Below are positions 10,201 to 21,862 of a stretch of DNA of 64,000 nucleotides, piece after piece. This stretch comes from Earliella scabrosa (taxonomy: Eukaryota; Basidiomycota; Agaricomycetes; Polyporales; Polyporaceae): contig JABYQQ010000004.1 in the NCBI GenBank assembly GCA_022605405.1, positions 2,418,001-2,482,000 on the forward strand, given 5' to 3'. The position numbers and the translations under genes are program-made. A model generated the notes under the pieces. That model made no database searches, had not been told where the DNA came from, and worked only from the letters and a program-made list of their open reading frames with translations. Positions within the stretch are counted from its first letter, which is position 1, and every line of letters begins with the position of its first letter.

Positions 10201-13200
10201 TCAGTCTGTGTAATGTGACGTCGAGTCCTCCACTTGGATCGTGAGCTCTTCCAGTCCCGAGATGCGACTTCTGAGCAGCTTGTCGACCCGTTCGACGACG
10301 CGGTCAACCCTGGCAAACGTCGGTCGCGTGCTGGAGTGCGGTCCACCAGGATCCAGTGAAGATGCGGATGGCGCGAGTTGGATGTGGATCGTGCCGATGA
10401 TACTCGACGAATCCTTCGGCCAGAAACGAGGCGCAGAGTATGAAGCGACGCCTTCGATGGGAGCGAGCTGTTGCACACCAGATGGTCAGAGATGGTTAGG
10501 TGGATCAGAGTGCGATACTTGCCTCGGTCAGTGCATTGCGGATCGACTTTTCTCGGGAGTCGAGATCGAGAGCGAGCACCTTGCCGGTGTCAATGACCAA
10601 GGGAATGACACTTCCCGCGATCAGGACCGCGATGAACAAGGACGCGATGGGGTCGAATCCTGTCCAACCGTACCATTCGATCAGTAAGGTCGACACGATG
10701 ACACCCACGGAGCCGAGGGTGTCCTATCACGCCGCATGGTTAGCAACTGCAAACGAGACCTGCGATGGAATGTGTAGCGACTTACGGCCAAGACGTGGAG
10801 AAACACGCCACGCATGTTATCGCTGTGTCCCTCGCGGTGGTCGTGCACATGGCTGTGATCATGGAGATTCGGTGCGTGTCCAGACGAGTGGTGCATCTCG
10901 AAGTGCTCGTCATGTCCGAATTTGTAACTTGGCGTGATCGGGGAGAGAGGTATCGAGCCCTGGGCTTGCAGTCTTGCATGCGCAGGGTGGGCATGGAGAT
11001 GGGAAGACGGCTCTATCTTGATTTCGAGCGACTGGTGGCGGGAGTGGGGGGCGGCGGAGACGGGTGTATGGGGGTCATGGGAATGATTGTGGGTATCTTC
11101 TGGAGAATGCGAGTGCGAGTGACTGTGTTCATGCGCAGAGTGGGTATGGGGATGACTATCAGGCGGGATGTGGGAGACAGAATGAGAATGTGAATGAGAG
11201 CGGGTGATAGGTGGTGGGGAGAGCGGTGTGGAATGTGAATGAGAATGCGCGTCTTCACAACTGCCTGTCTCTGAATGTGAATGACCGTGGTCGTGGCTGT
11301 GATTGTGGCCATGACTGTGATCGTGATTGAGAGTAATTGGTGTGGGCGGGGCTGACGGCGCATGACTATGACCGTGGCCATGCCCATGAGAATGAGAGTG
11401 AGAATGACCGCCCTGTACGAAGTAGTTAGACACGGGTGAAGAGCAGCTCACTGTACTATACTCACATGATGATGATGACCACCCATCGCGAACATGCCGA
11501 ACAAATTGACACACAGTCCCACGAAACTGACCAGGAGCAATTGATTGGTGTTCATTTCTGGGGGCTCTAGCCTGCAAGGGGTGCGTTCAATCAGACCCTC
11601 GAACCACGGATAGAATAACTTGACTTGGACTCACAAACGTTGGATTGCCTCGAAGACAATAAATACCGATATAAGTATCAGGAAAATGCCATTGGCGAAA
11701 CCAGAGAGCGTCTCGATGCGTCCATATCTGTATGGCTCCGTCAGTGATATATCAGACAACGCACAACTGTACTACGACGTACCCGTACGTGAATCTTTCA
11801 TTTGGTGGCCAGCGAGCCATCACAGACGCGATGAGACCCACTGCTATAGCCATGCAGTCGAATGCCATATGAATGGCTATGCTATGGATTAGTTGCCTGC
11901 GGAATGTCAGGGATGGAGGACGGGAGCGCACCATCAGAGATCAGGCCGAGACTGTTGGTCCAGACACCATATAACATCTGAACCAACATGTAGCACATGT
12001 TTAGCATGAGGAAGTAGAATATTTTGCGAGACTCGGGGTTGGACAGAATATCTTTCAGGTAGGCTCGCATCAACCGGGTTGTTGACGCATAGTAAGACCC
12101 AGCAGCAGCAGAGGGTTTCGGCACCGTCGGGTACATCCCTGGAGGCATATCAGCATACACTGGAGATGAACGAAGCGCGCGACGGTCAAGGTCGCTCACC
12201 GTAGAGTAGAATAGCTGGTACCACAAGATCCGCAAATTTCGGGAGATGGCCAAACCCAAGGAAACCAAAGACGGTGGCAGCAGCGTACGTGGTTGCATAC
12301 GAGGTTACGACGTATCGAGGCGAAGTGACCGCGATACTCGTGCTCACAGACGACTTTGGAACGAGATGTAGGACGACGTAGGCCAAGCACGGCAGCACGG
12401 CCAGGCCTCCCAAGGTCGGTACAGGGTGACTGTGATCATGGACCTTGTGTAACTTCGTGAGACAAGCGGGACAGTGGTAAGGCCCATTCAGTCAACGTAC
12501 CAGGACATGTCTTAGCATATACAACGGGAGACTGAATATGCATGCCCCGAGCGTGCTAATCGCCCTGGTCATATCTGCGCCGAGGGATGGCGCAAGAACG
12601 CCGTCTGTGTGCTCTAACGCTGCAGAGCACAATGCTTCCATAATGAGAGCGCCATAACCAGGGAGGTAGTCGTTGAAGTTGGCTGGATGGAACCGGGCAT
12701 CCCAGAGGAACGAGAGGGAAAGGGCAAGGAGTATGAAAGACGCTCTCTGGACCTGTGACCGAGTGTATGAGAGACTTGCAACACGACGCACGAGGTTTGA
12801 CTTACGGAAGTGAAGGCGGTCAGTGATTTCAGCCAGAATGGCGAGAAACGAGTGAAGAGGATGGCACTGAACACATGCAGGCGGTTAGGCGGACCGGGTG
12901 AGCACAGTATGGTAGTGAACTAACCGGGTCGATGGGAGTCGGTACAAGGCTGTGAACATCCCTGCGTGCCGCAGGAACAGCAGCAATGACGACATGCCCA
13001 CGACTGACCACTGCTCCAGAGCTCAGAGCTGCGCTGACAAGCACGGACACACGGGAGTGAAGCGTACCTCAGTGACCCGCTTGGTCTGCAACTGCCCAGA
13101 CGTCAACAGCCAGACCATGACGGCCAACCCGCCACAGGCCAACACCCTGACCAGCACCCAAAACACGCCAACCTCGGCAAGCAGGTAGTCTTTTCCGGCG

Positions 13201-13377
13201 TTGAGCACGAGTACGAGCGCGACATCGGCGAGGAGGCGGTGGGAGAGCACAGAACTGGGACAGGGTTTCGTGAGGATGAGATAGACAGTCGCGCGGGGTT
13301 TCCACTCACGAGGAGTCCGGAGAGCCGGAAGAGTGCAGAGATATCTTGCCTCGCGTGCGCGAGTCCACCGCGTCCAT
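10201..13377 (-). CDS. MSC2: Msc2/ZnT5-like CDF zinc transporter of the secretory pathway
   Basis: Model complement(10201..10467, 10523..10723, 10786..11412, 11466..11571, 11635..11727, 11783..11876, 11932..12138, 12200..12443, 12501..12752, 12806..12866, 12925..13013, 13068..13254, 13310..13377), about 831 residues. The N-terminal 360 residues carry many hydrophobic segments, as in Msc2/ZnT5. The cation-diffusion-facilitator core follows: SRKIFYFLMLNMCYMLVQ, WTNSLGLISDAIHMAFDCMA (zinc-site HMAFD), YGYGRIETLSGFANG, then a long cytosolic His loop at 468-660 with dozens of His-Ser/His-Gly/His-Asp pairs, then HVLADTLGSVGVI (second HxxxD). The role is zinc loading of the ER and early secretory lumen. 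The last intron (10468-10522) starts with GC (GAG|GCAAGT). The N-terminal start is uncertain; an in-frame upstream exon may exist. Confidence 0.88.
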
Positions 13378-14217
13378 GCTTGCAGGAAGTTCGTCTTGGA
13401 GGGAAGCGTGCCGTAGGTGGAGGAGCAAGTACGCGCCAAGCTCTGGATCGTGACGCGACGGCTACAACAAAGCCAGGCTGGCCAGTTTGATCGAAGGGGA
13501 TGGAGGAGAACGCAGTGAGGTGAGAGGGAAGAAGGAGGGCGGTAGTCTGGCACTGGCTGCAAGGTCGACCCGGTTGACTAGTAGTAGTGGTCAGTACTAG
13601 TCAGTATAGTAGCACACCGCGCATGTATGGGCGCCTCAGACTCAGGTGCATCAATCCCCTACCATTCATCTACCGTGACAGAGGACACACAGTCGTACAT
13701 GATACAGACACCGCGGTGCGCCAGTATTACTATGTATTAGCAAGCTGTCTACCTCATCTGGCGCCACACACCGCGTCGCCTCGACGGTCGACCGACTCCA
13801 GCAACGCACGGCACACGGGCCTCCTCTCAGCGTCGATGCATGCGCGCCTGTACATGTGCCCATTGCAGGCGGCGGGCGGCGGGGTAGGCGGGAAACGGGC
13901 GGGCAGGCCGATAGATGGGCGGGGCCCGGGGATGGAGCTCGAGCACGGACGGACGGGCACGCAGCACACGCAGTCTGTCGGTGAGTGGGAGCGCCATAGT
14001 ATACGCCAGTGTACAAGACTACCAGACAAATGAATCTGATGCGTACAAACTATCTTCTGCGTTGCATGGCGTGCAATGGCATCCGACATCGCTGCCTAGG
14101 GCGTGTAACGGCGGGTAGTGGCTGCTCGAGCTGTCAATCCGCGGCAATTGGCACGCTAGGAAACGCCACGGTAGACGAACGTCTGCTCACGGCGTGGCCC
14201 ACTGGCGGAACGATTTT
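13378..14217. other. Intergenic between MSC2 and PWP2 genes
   Basis: About 840 bp upstream of MSC2 and downstream of PWP2. The first 190 bp may hold an unresolved 5' exon of MSC2. The rest is GC-rich with short G and C runs (13866-13935) and shows no gene I can support. Confidence 0.5.
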
Positions 14218-17200
14218 TCACAGGGCATCCATCGTGACGTCTCCCTGCTTGACTTTCAACTGATCGATGAGGTACGCCAGCGTCGAGCTATTGTCTTCGC
14301 ATCTGTTGATGAGTTAGTCAATGCTGCTTAGGATGGACGAGGAACGGAAAAGAGGGAGGGCTCACAATCGCGAGATCAACTGTTCGAAATCCGTCAAGCC
14401 CTTCTGCAGCGCCCGTAGCATGCTCGTGTACTCCCCCACCCTATCTCGCAAATGCCGGCCATGCGCGCCCAACAGCGCGTTTGCCCACAGCAAGTCAAAC
14501 TCGACATGTGGGCTGCGCTCCATATGCTCCCCGATAAACCGCACCAGCGCCCCAACGTAGACAACCGGCAGGCCGCGCGCGACGAGCCGAATGTCCGCTC
14601 GGGGCACGCTCTCGTACACCTTCTGCACGAGCACCTTCTCGTTCAGCCGGAACGCCATCACCAGAGCCTTGAGGTGTTCGCGCTGCCCGAGTGTCGTGAG
14701 CACCGCTTGTGGCGTCAAGTCGATGTCGAGGTCGAACGGGTCGAACGCGACCGTCTCGTCAACTGAGTATATCAGCAGACCCTCCGTCGACGCCGCAGCC
14801 CACGACCGCCCCGTCGGTGAGAACCGGACGCACTTGGTGCGGGCCTCCTGGCGGTACCGCCGCTTAGACATGTCGCCGTGCTGCGCGCCCGGCAGCGCAG
14901 TGTCCAACCGGTCCTCGAGGTCGCTCTCATCTCCACGGTCGTCAACGAGGTCAACGTTGCCCGCCTCGGTCACCTTGCGGCTGTCGAGAAACTCCTCGGT
15001 GCCGTCGAGGCTCAAGTTCTGCGATATTTGGAACTTCTTGACCATGACGCCCTCGCGCACGTCGTAGATTACGACGTATTTGCTGTTTCCGCCGGCGATG
15101 ACGCACCGCCCGTCCGCCGTGTACGCGAGGCTATTGAATGCCTTGCCCGACGCGCTGTTCGCCGCCGCGACGCGGTCGTCGGCCTTGCGTCCGCCGGAAA
15201 TGTCCCGCCGGCCATCGATGAGGTTGGTCTGCTTGCCGAGCCCAATGTCGAAGAACATCACCTGCCCGTCGAGGCTCGCCGCTGCGAGCTCCTTGCCATC
15301 AGGCCTGAACGCCACCGCGAGCACATCCGCGCTCATCTGGAACGGCTCGACTGCGTGGGAACGCCCGAAGACCGTCCAGACACGTACACTCTTGTCCCAG
15401 GACCCGCTCGCGAGGAAGTTGCCCGTAGGCGAGAAAGCCAATGAGCTGATCGGTCCTTCGTGCCCCGTGAGCACGTCCAGTAGCTTGCCCGTCTGCACCG
15501 ACCAAAGAAAGACCTCGAATGAGTCTGTTGATCCTGCCGCTACGACCTCCCCACTGGGGTCAACCGCCAGGCACGAGAACTGCACAGGTGCCGGTGAGGT
15601 GAACGTTCGGAAGTTACGATAGCGGATGAGGTCGAACGCGCGCACGGTGCCATCCAGCGATGCCGTGAAGAGCACCTGGCCCTGCTTCGCGAACTCCACA
15701 GAGGAGACGGCAGAGGAGTGCTCGGAAAATGTAACGAAGCAGAAGCCTGAGGTGGCGTTCCAGACTTTGACCTTCCCGTCGTCGCCGCCAGTAGCGATGT
15801 GCTGACCGTCTGGAGAGTACGCGAGGGTGTTCATGTCAAAGAAGTGGCCTTGCTGCTTGAGCACATACGAGTCTGATTGCCACTCCCACACCAGGAGCTG
15901 CCCGAGCTTCTGCGCGCCGAACGCGAGCCATTCGCCAGAGTTGTTGATTGCGACTGACGAGATCTTCTCTTGCGATATGCTGAGCATGTGAATATTGCTG
16001 AAAGCGGGCATCTCCCAGAGGCCAAACACGCCCGTGGAAAATCCAACAACCAAGAGGTTCGAGGCGCGATGATATGTGGTGCAGACGACCTTGGTCCCGG
16101 GTTGGTTGAAATAGTGGCGCTTATAGACACCCCAGCGAGTATTTGCGATTTGGTTGTACAGACCGCGGCCTTGCGATGTTGACGCAACGTCGTCGCTCTC
16201 GTCTTCAGACTCGTCCTCCGAGTCGTGTACAGACTTCGCTTTCCAAGTGAAGACTGCGCCATCTCGGCTGACAGTGTATATCTAGAGAGCTGTATTGGTA
16301 CAATGACTAAATCCCGACATGCAAGACCTACCGTTTTTGCGTCACTGGAGAAGAACGCGTGGAGGACGGCGTCCTTGTGCCCTGCGAATGTCTTTGGACG
16401 GTATCCTTCCAACGGATCCAGCGTGAAGAGCCGCGCGGTCATATCTCGCGATGTGGTGACGAAGCATCTGCTGCAATGAGCGCGACATCGGGTAGATAGA
16501 GAGCAAAGTGCTTACCTGGAATCCGGTGACCACTCAATACTTAGTACCTCGTCATGATGACCCGTGTATGTGCGATGCAGGTTGAAGGGCGCGAACTCGC
16601 GGACAAGATGGTTCGGGGTGCGCCAGACTTGTATGTGCGAGTCATGGGAGACTGCGATATACCTATGACGTGCTGCAGTCAGATGAGCGGACGGACGAAG
16701 GATGGAGGGGGGCTACATACTTGCCGTCTGGAGAGAACTTGACGGTTTTGACTGGCTTCTGGAAGTTGAAGTGGTGCAGCACAGCACCTCGCTTGAAGTT
16801 GACCAAGAGGGCACGGCCGTCTACGTTCGAAGGTATCAGTGACTTTGGACGCCACGGAGAACGCCGGTCGCAAGAAGGTAGAGCATCGTCGAGAATTCAT
16901 AGATTTGCATATAATGTGGCTCATTCATGACAAGTTGTCTTCATCCGCCGGTTCAAATCCTCCGACTAATCCAGGTGTACCTATGCAATGATAGTAGTGC
17001 ATACCTTCGTCTATGCTGAGGAGCACGTTGGCATCCGGGCTGAGCGCGATAGCAACAATGTTCTTGCGATTCTCGAATGGAAAAGTGTACGACTTGTTGC
17101 TGGAATGGGTGAGACGGCGATATGCAGCCGGAAGCAACATGACTCACTTGACAAGATCAAAGAGCGACACTCTGTTTCCTACAGGACTTAGCACCGAGTT

Positions 17201-17326
17201 CCCGTCTGGCGTGAATACGATGTTGCCTTGTCTGTAGACTGTACCGCAAAGGTTGGAAAACTAATGGCAAGTTATGAAGTGCGGCAGATTCGAGGAGAGT
17301 GGGCGCACTTTGTAATTGGCTTTCAT
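14218..17326 (-). CDS. PWP2: Periodic tryptophan protein 2 (PWP2/UTP1), U3 snoRNP WD40 scaffold
   Basis: Model complement(14218..14302, 14366..16281, 16332..16470, 16516..16662, 16721..16820, 17005..17099, 17148..17260, 17309..17326), 870 residues, eight exons. Exon 1 is only 18 nt (MKANYK) and is followed by FSNLCGTVYRQGN, LSPVGNRVSLFDL and SIDEDGRALLVNF, the diagnostic Pwp2 N-terminus. Many WD40 units follow (YSPDGQHIATGGDDGKVKVW, SPTGNFLASGSWDKSVRVW), interrupted by an acidic/basic insert near residues 230-245 and 620-650. The C-terminal helical Utp12-type domain (FRLNEKVLVQKVYESVP) ends in QLKVKQGDVTMDAL. Pwp2 is a core of the UTP-B subcomplex of the small-subunit processome, so it acts in nucleolar 18S rRNA maturation. 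The 184-nt intron at 16821-17004 is unusually long for this locus. Confidence 0.95.
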
Positions 17327-17753
17327 AAACGCAGCTAGCCACAGTCAATCCGAAGCACGGCAAGAATTTCGTCAAGGGCGAGGATATGGATGAAGAGGGA
17401 GCTGGTGAGGGAAAGCAGAAGCCTAAGGAAGCCCAAGGCTACATAGTGGTAGGCGCCCACAAAATGCTGAACGCTGTGGCACTGGTAACGCGAGCATCTT
17501 ATCTGATAAGCAGAAATGACGCACGACGTAGATGTAGCCATTGTAGGCGGCAGGTAGGCGCTTCAGACTTGCATCGATATCACTCATCTGAGCGTGCACA
17601 ATTATACATAATACAGATGCAGCAGAGCAAAGGAGGTACCTAACGTGACTTTACATAAGTCTCAAACAAAACACGCAGACGAGCGACAATCCGGATAGCG
17701 ACTTCAACACGAGACAAACTAAATAGGCAACGGCGACGACAGCAGACTTGAGC
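17327..17753. other. Intergenic between PWP2 and the first Zn2Cys6 gene
   Basis: 427 bp containing the PWP2 promoter and the 3' flank of the regulator gene. Nothing else recognised. Confidence 0.5.
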
Positions 17754-20700
17754 CTAAACCTGGTTGAACTGCGCAAATAGGTAGTTCCACGATGCGTGTG
17801 GATCTGTTGGATGCATGTGGTGGGCCTGATTGTGGACGGGAGACTGCGGATGCATGTACTGCTGGTGGTGATGGGTCCCCGGCATGGCCTGCGCGTGCTC
17901 GAATCCATTATACTGCACTTCTCCCATGTCAACCGTGATGCCCTGCATCGGCATGTGCGCATGTACGTGCTGTGATTGTGGTTGTGGTTGTGGGGGAGAC
18001 TGTGGCTGCGGCTGCCATTCCCCGATATCCTGCGTCGGATACGGGTAGCCGTACATGTCCGCCTGAGGGATGTAGCCCCCATTCCACGTGGCTTCCGGGA
18101 TGATGGGAGAGGTCGACTCAGCGACAGACGGGGGTGTCTCCGGGGAGACATACGGGGCACTCTGCTCAACGGGACTGACGGATGGCTGTGACGAGCCCTG
18201 CGGTGACGCAGGTTGAGAGTAGGTAGGAGACTTGCGAGAGACCAATCTGGTCTTGCCGCCGAGAGCAGCGAGCTCTTCATCCTCCTCCTTCACGACAGGG
18301 TTGTCCATCGGAGTGTGCGACATGGCCATACTGCTCGAGGCGGCGTTGTTGAGAGATTGTTTAGCCGCCAAGGCGCGAGCCTTCAGTTTCCGTAGTACAG
18401 GCTATAGGGACATTGAGACAACGAACGTGATGGATGATCAGACTAGGGCCACTCACTAGAACTTTAGCAGCGCGCGCATTTCCCGAGACGTCGTTGAATA
18501 GGCTCAACGCGGAGTCGAGGTTGGAAAGGGCGGACGGCGCAAGCGCCATCCCAGGGCACTTCGTGGCGATAGAACCCAAGACGATCTGGCGCCCAATGAG
18601 TGGATGGGATCACCCCAAGATAGACGAAGAACGTACCGCACAAGAGAAAACATGTGTAAAGAGGAACCACATCCGCTCCGTGAGCCCCGGGTGTTGAGAG
18701 TATAGACTCCGGATGAGCCCAACAAACGAGCACGCGCAGTTGTAGGCCGCAAGAACAGACGGCGCATACTTGCTGCCCAGCGGGTCACCCGGATGATCCT
18801 CTAGGGCTTTGGCGAAGAAGCCCCGGTGCAGGTAGAACAGCGCTAAGCAAAGTGTCGTCAAATTAGAGCTCATGATGAACACTCAATTAATACCCACAGA
18901 TCTCCTTGATCGCGAAGGCAACATAACGCTGCATGGTCAGCTCGATCGGCGGCTGGACGTGGGGGTTTTCCAGCGACGCCCCGCCAAATCCTGGAACGCG
19001 TAGCGAGGGCGGAACGTAGAAGTCCCGAACCTTCTTGTCGAGCTCGGTGATAGCGTGGTAGCGCGGGACCTTGCCACCGAACGCCTGCTCGTGCACAACG
19101 CTCAGGCATTTGAAGGCGAAGCGGTGCTTCCATGCCGCAACTGGGCGGGCGGAGGATGGTGGCGACACGCAAGCGCGGACGAAGATCGCATAGGAGACGC
19201 GGTCAGATGGGTTAGTACGTGGTCGACGGACCGGTTGGCCACTCACAGCTCATCTCCACATCCCCTTGTTCATTTTTAGTCGTCTCCTGCGGCATTTGGC
19301 AGTCGATGAACGCCGTAGCAAACGAGGGCGGGCGGCCATATGTCAGGCTCTGACGACGGGGAAATGTTATCCGACTGAACAGCGGTCTCGCCTCGGGCGG
19401 GGGAAGGCGCGCACCTGCCACGAGTCGTAGGTATATAATTCGTAGAATAGAGATCTCCGTCTAAATGTCTCGGTGGAATCAAGGTTCCACCTTCCACTAT
19501 CACGGTCTGTGAGGGGACATGACACGGCGGGTAAGAGAGTAGATGGTGGTGGTCAAAGGTGGCAGAGCTTACGGAGACCGAGCTGGGAGGGAGATGATAT
19601 GAGAACGCGAGAAATAGCGGATAAAGCGGGCAGAAACTCACGCTCTGGGCCAATTTCACGGCAAGACCCATAAGTGCCCAGCGGGGCCCCTCGACGAAAG
19701 AGAGGAACATGAAATGGCACATGAGTATCTGTGCTCACGTGCGATGAGCAACGATCCGTGGACATCGGTGCGAAGCGCGCCGGCCGTAGCCCCCGTGGGT
19801 TGCTACGGAATCCCGCTGGCGAACGCCACAATATAGAAGACGCGATGGACACGTACCAACGCCTGAATCGCCGGTATTGATTGTGATTCCAGGATTGAGT
19901 CCAGGCTGAGGGCAGCTCGACCGAGCTGGTAATACCGCATCGCCTCCGCGGACAACGACGTTTTCTCAAGGTCGAGGAGGGCTCCAAGACCGAGCACTAG
20001 GCACAGGACGGCTAGCCGGTGCGAGTCCATCGGCGCGGGGTCGGTCTCCATGCGCTGGTCGTACACGCGCGAGAAGATGGTTTCCTCGAACTCGGCTTCT
20101 GGAATGGGCGTGTACCTGCGGGAAGAGGGTTTGAATGCAAGATTAGCGAGATACGTTCCGAGGAAGGTCAGTGTGGAACGATAGAAGGGGCCGAGGAGAG
20201 AAGAGGGTGTGAGGGGAGCTTCGGGTGACATGACGTACATCCACGCTGCGTGCTTGTAGTAGATGTCGACCAGCTGGCGGGCTTTCGCATGGTCGGGAAG
20301 CGAGGATAACACGGAACTGCGGATACTGGCCGCGGCTTCGTTCACCGCGGTGTAGAAGGGGAACGTATGACTGAGCCAGGGGATGTCCGTGGGTAATTGT
20401 ATTTGCGGGCTATCTTCCTCGTCATCGCTTCCTGCTTCATTCTATGATACGAGGGTGGAGAACTAAGCGACAATACTACGGCTACACGACGGCGACGGTG
20501 ATCGCGCACCTGCAGCAGGTACTGCGAGCGCGGATATCGTGTCAGCAAGCAGTGCTGCGCTAACGATCGCGGGAGGCACAACATACCCAAGCGTTGGCCA
20601 TGCCACCAAAGAATTTAGTGTGGCCGGACTCTGTGATCGATCTGGATTGAGGAAATAAGGTTAGGCGAGGTCTGAGATCCACACGGATCGAGAGAAGGGA

Positions 20701-21440
20701 TTTACAAGGAGCCGACATTGATGGACTCGATGGTCTCCTGTTCTTGTTCCTGGAGTTGCTCCTCCGGTGACTCTCGCTCGAGTGGTCGCTTCAAGGCACG
20801 GAGGTCCTCGGTGAGCAGCGGGTGTTGCTCGTGAGAGAGCTGGCCATATGTATCTTGCAGCGCATCCTCCAGTGCTCGAACACGGTTTGCCAGAATGGTG
20901 ATCTTATCATGGAGGACCTCTGTGTTGGCCAACACAAATCTACGGCGAAGGCAGACCGGGGCCGTATCGTGAGTCAATGGCCAGGCCGTGAAGCACGGAG
21001 CTGACGATATTACCTATTGCCCTTGCCGGTGGTGAGAGAGCCTGTTAGGATGATGGTGCGGCGAGGGGATCGAGGTGAGACGTTAGCGAGGAGCGGTACG
21101 TACAGGCCACTCAGGGTCGGGATATCGGGCGAGGACGATTAGTACATACCATCAGGGCAGATGGCGGCACAGCCTTTCTTGACGCAGCTCGCACAGGGAA
21201 ATACGCGCGAACACCTTGATCGTAGACATGGCGTCAGGCGGGGCCTGGGCTGGGGACTAACCAACACAAGTGGGAGACACACGCACCTCAGCTTCAGGCT
21301 TGGGTTCGGGGGCGGCACGCGGGGGGAGCGGGTGAATATATTTCGGAGCTGGAAATGCGCGCGGGGGCGTACCGTCTGCACTCGGCGCAGGAGAGGGTCG
21401 CATTCCGTCTCTTCTTGACGAGCTGGCTCTGGCTGGACAT
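17754..21440 (-). CDS. Zn2Cys6 fungal-specific transcription factor (paralog A)
   Basis: Seventeen exons, 817 residues: complement(17754..18401, 18457..18585, 18637..18842, 18898..19140, 19247..19349, 19415..19506, 19573..19582, 19642..19728, 19857..20115, 20239..20441, 20510..20521, 20587..20641, 20706..20939, 21014..21041, 21150..21214, 21287..21298, 21373..21440). The binuclear zinc cluster is at residues 18-46 (CAECRRLKLRC, then PCASCVKKGCAAIC) with basic residues before it. A short coiled coil follows (LHDKITILANRVRALEDAL), giving likely dimeric DNA binding. The fungal_trans middle domain contains the motif GLHRDSGRW and YELYTYD. The C-terminus is Pro/Gln/His-rich, as in activation domains. 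Three exons are only 10-12 nt. It aligns throughout with the regulator at 44725-48197. Target genes are unknown; Lentinula PriB-like regulators are a possible relative. Confidence 0.9.
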
Positions 21441-21862
21441 GGGCCCGAGTGTGCGCGTTGCGAGGACGGCGAGGGCGTGGACGGTGTGGTGGGCGGATGG
21501 ATAGAGAGGGACGGATGGGCGTGAGTTGTGGGCGGCGCGCGAAAGGGAGAGCAACTGGCCAAGGACTGCCCGCCGGTGACTCTGTCAACGCTCGGTACTC
21601 ACGGCTGTCGACCCAGGCACAGCTTATGGACGAATCCAGATCGCGCTCGCTCTCATCAACATAACTCTATAGCCTGCCCTACTCGTTTAGCCAACATATA
21701 TACACCTCTAGCCGTCCTCTTGCCCTTCGCGGTCAGCAATGCGTCCCAGGCCATCAGCCGAGCATCACCCCACATGCACCGTTACGCCCCCAGACGCTCG
21801 CATGCACCCGGTAGAGAACAAGGCGTGCATCACTGCTCTGAGCCGAGCGCGCTGTATTCTGC
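21441..21862. other. Intergenic between Zn2Cys6 paralog A and BFR2
   Basis: 422 bp with the promoter of the regulator and the 3' flank of BFR2. No additional feature was seen. Confidence 0.5.

Noticed and set aside
13587..14033. Open frames of 110-150 codons on both strands between MSC2 and PWP2
   Set aside because: Overlapping frames of similar length on both strands in GC-rich DNA, with no conserved motif.
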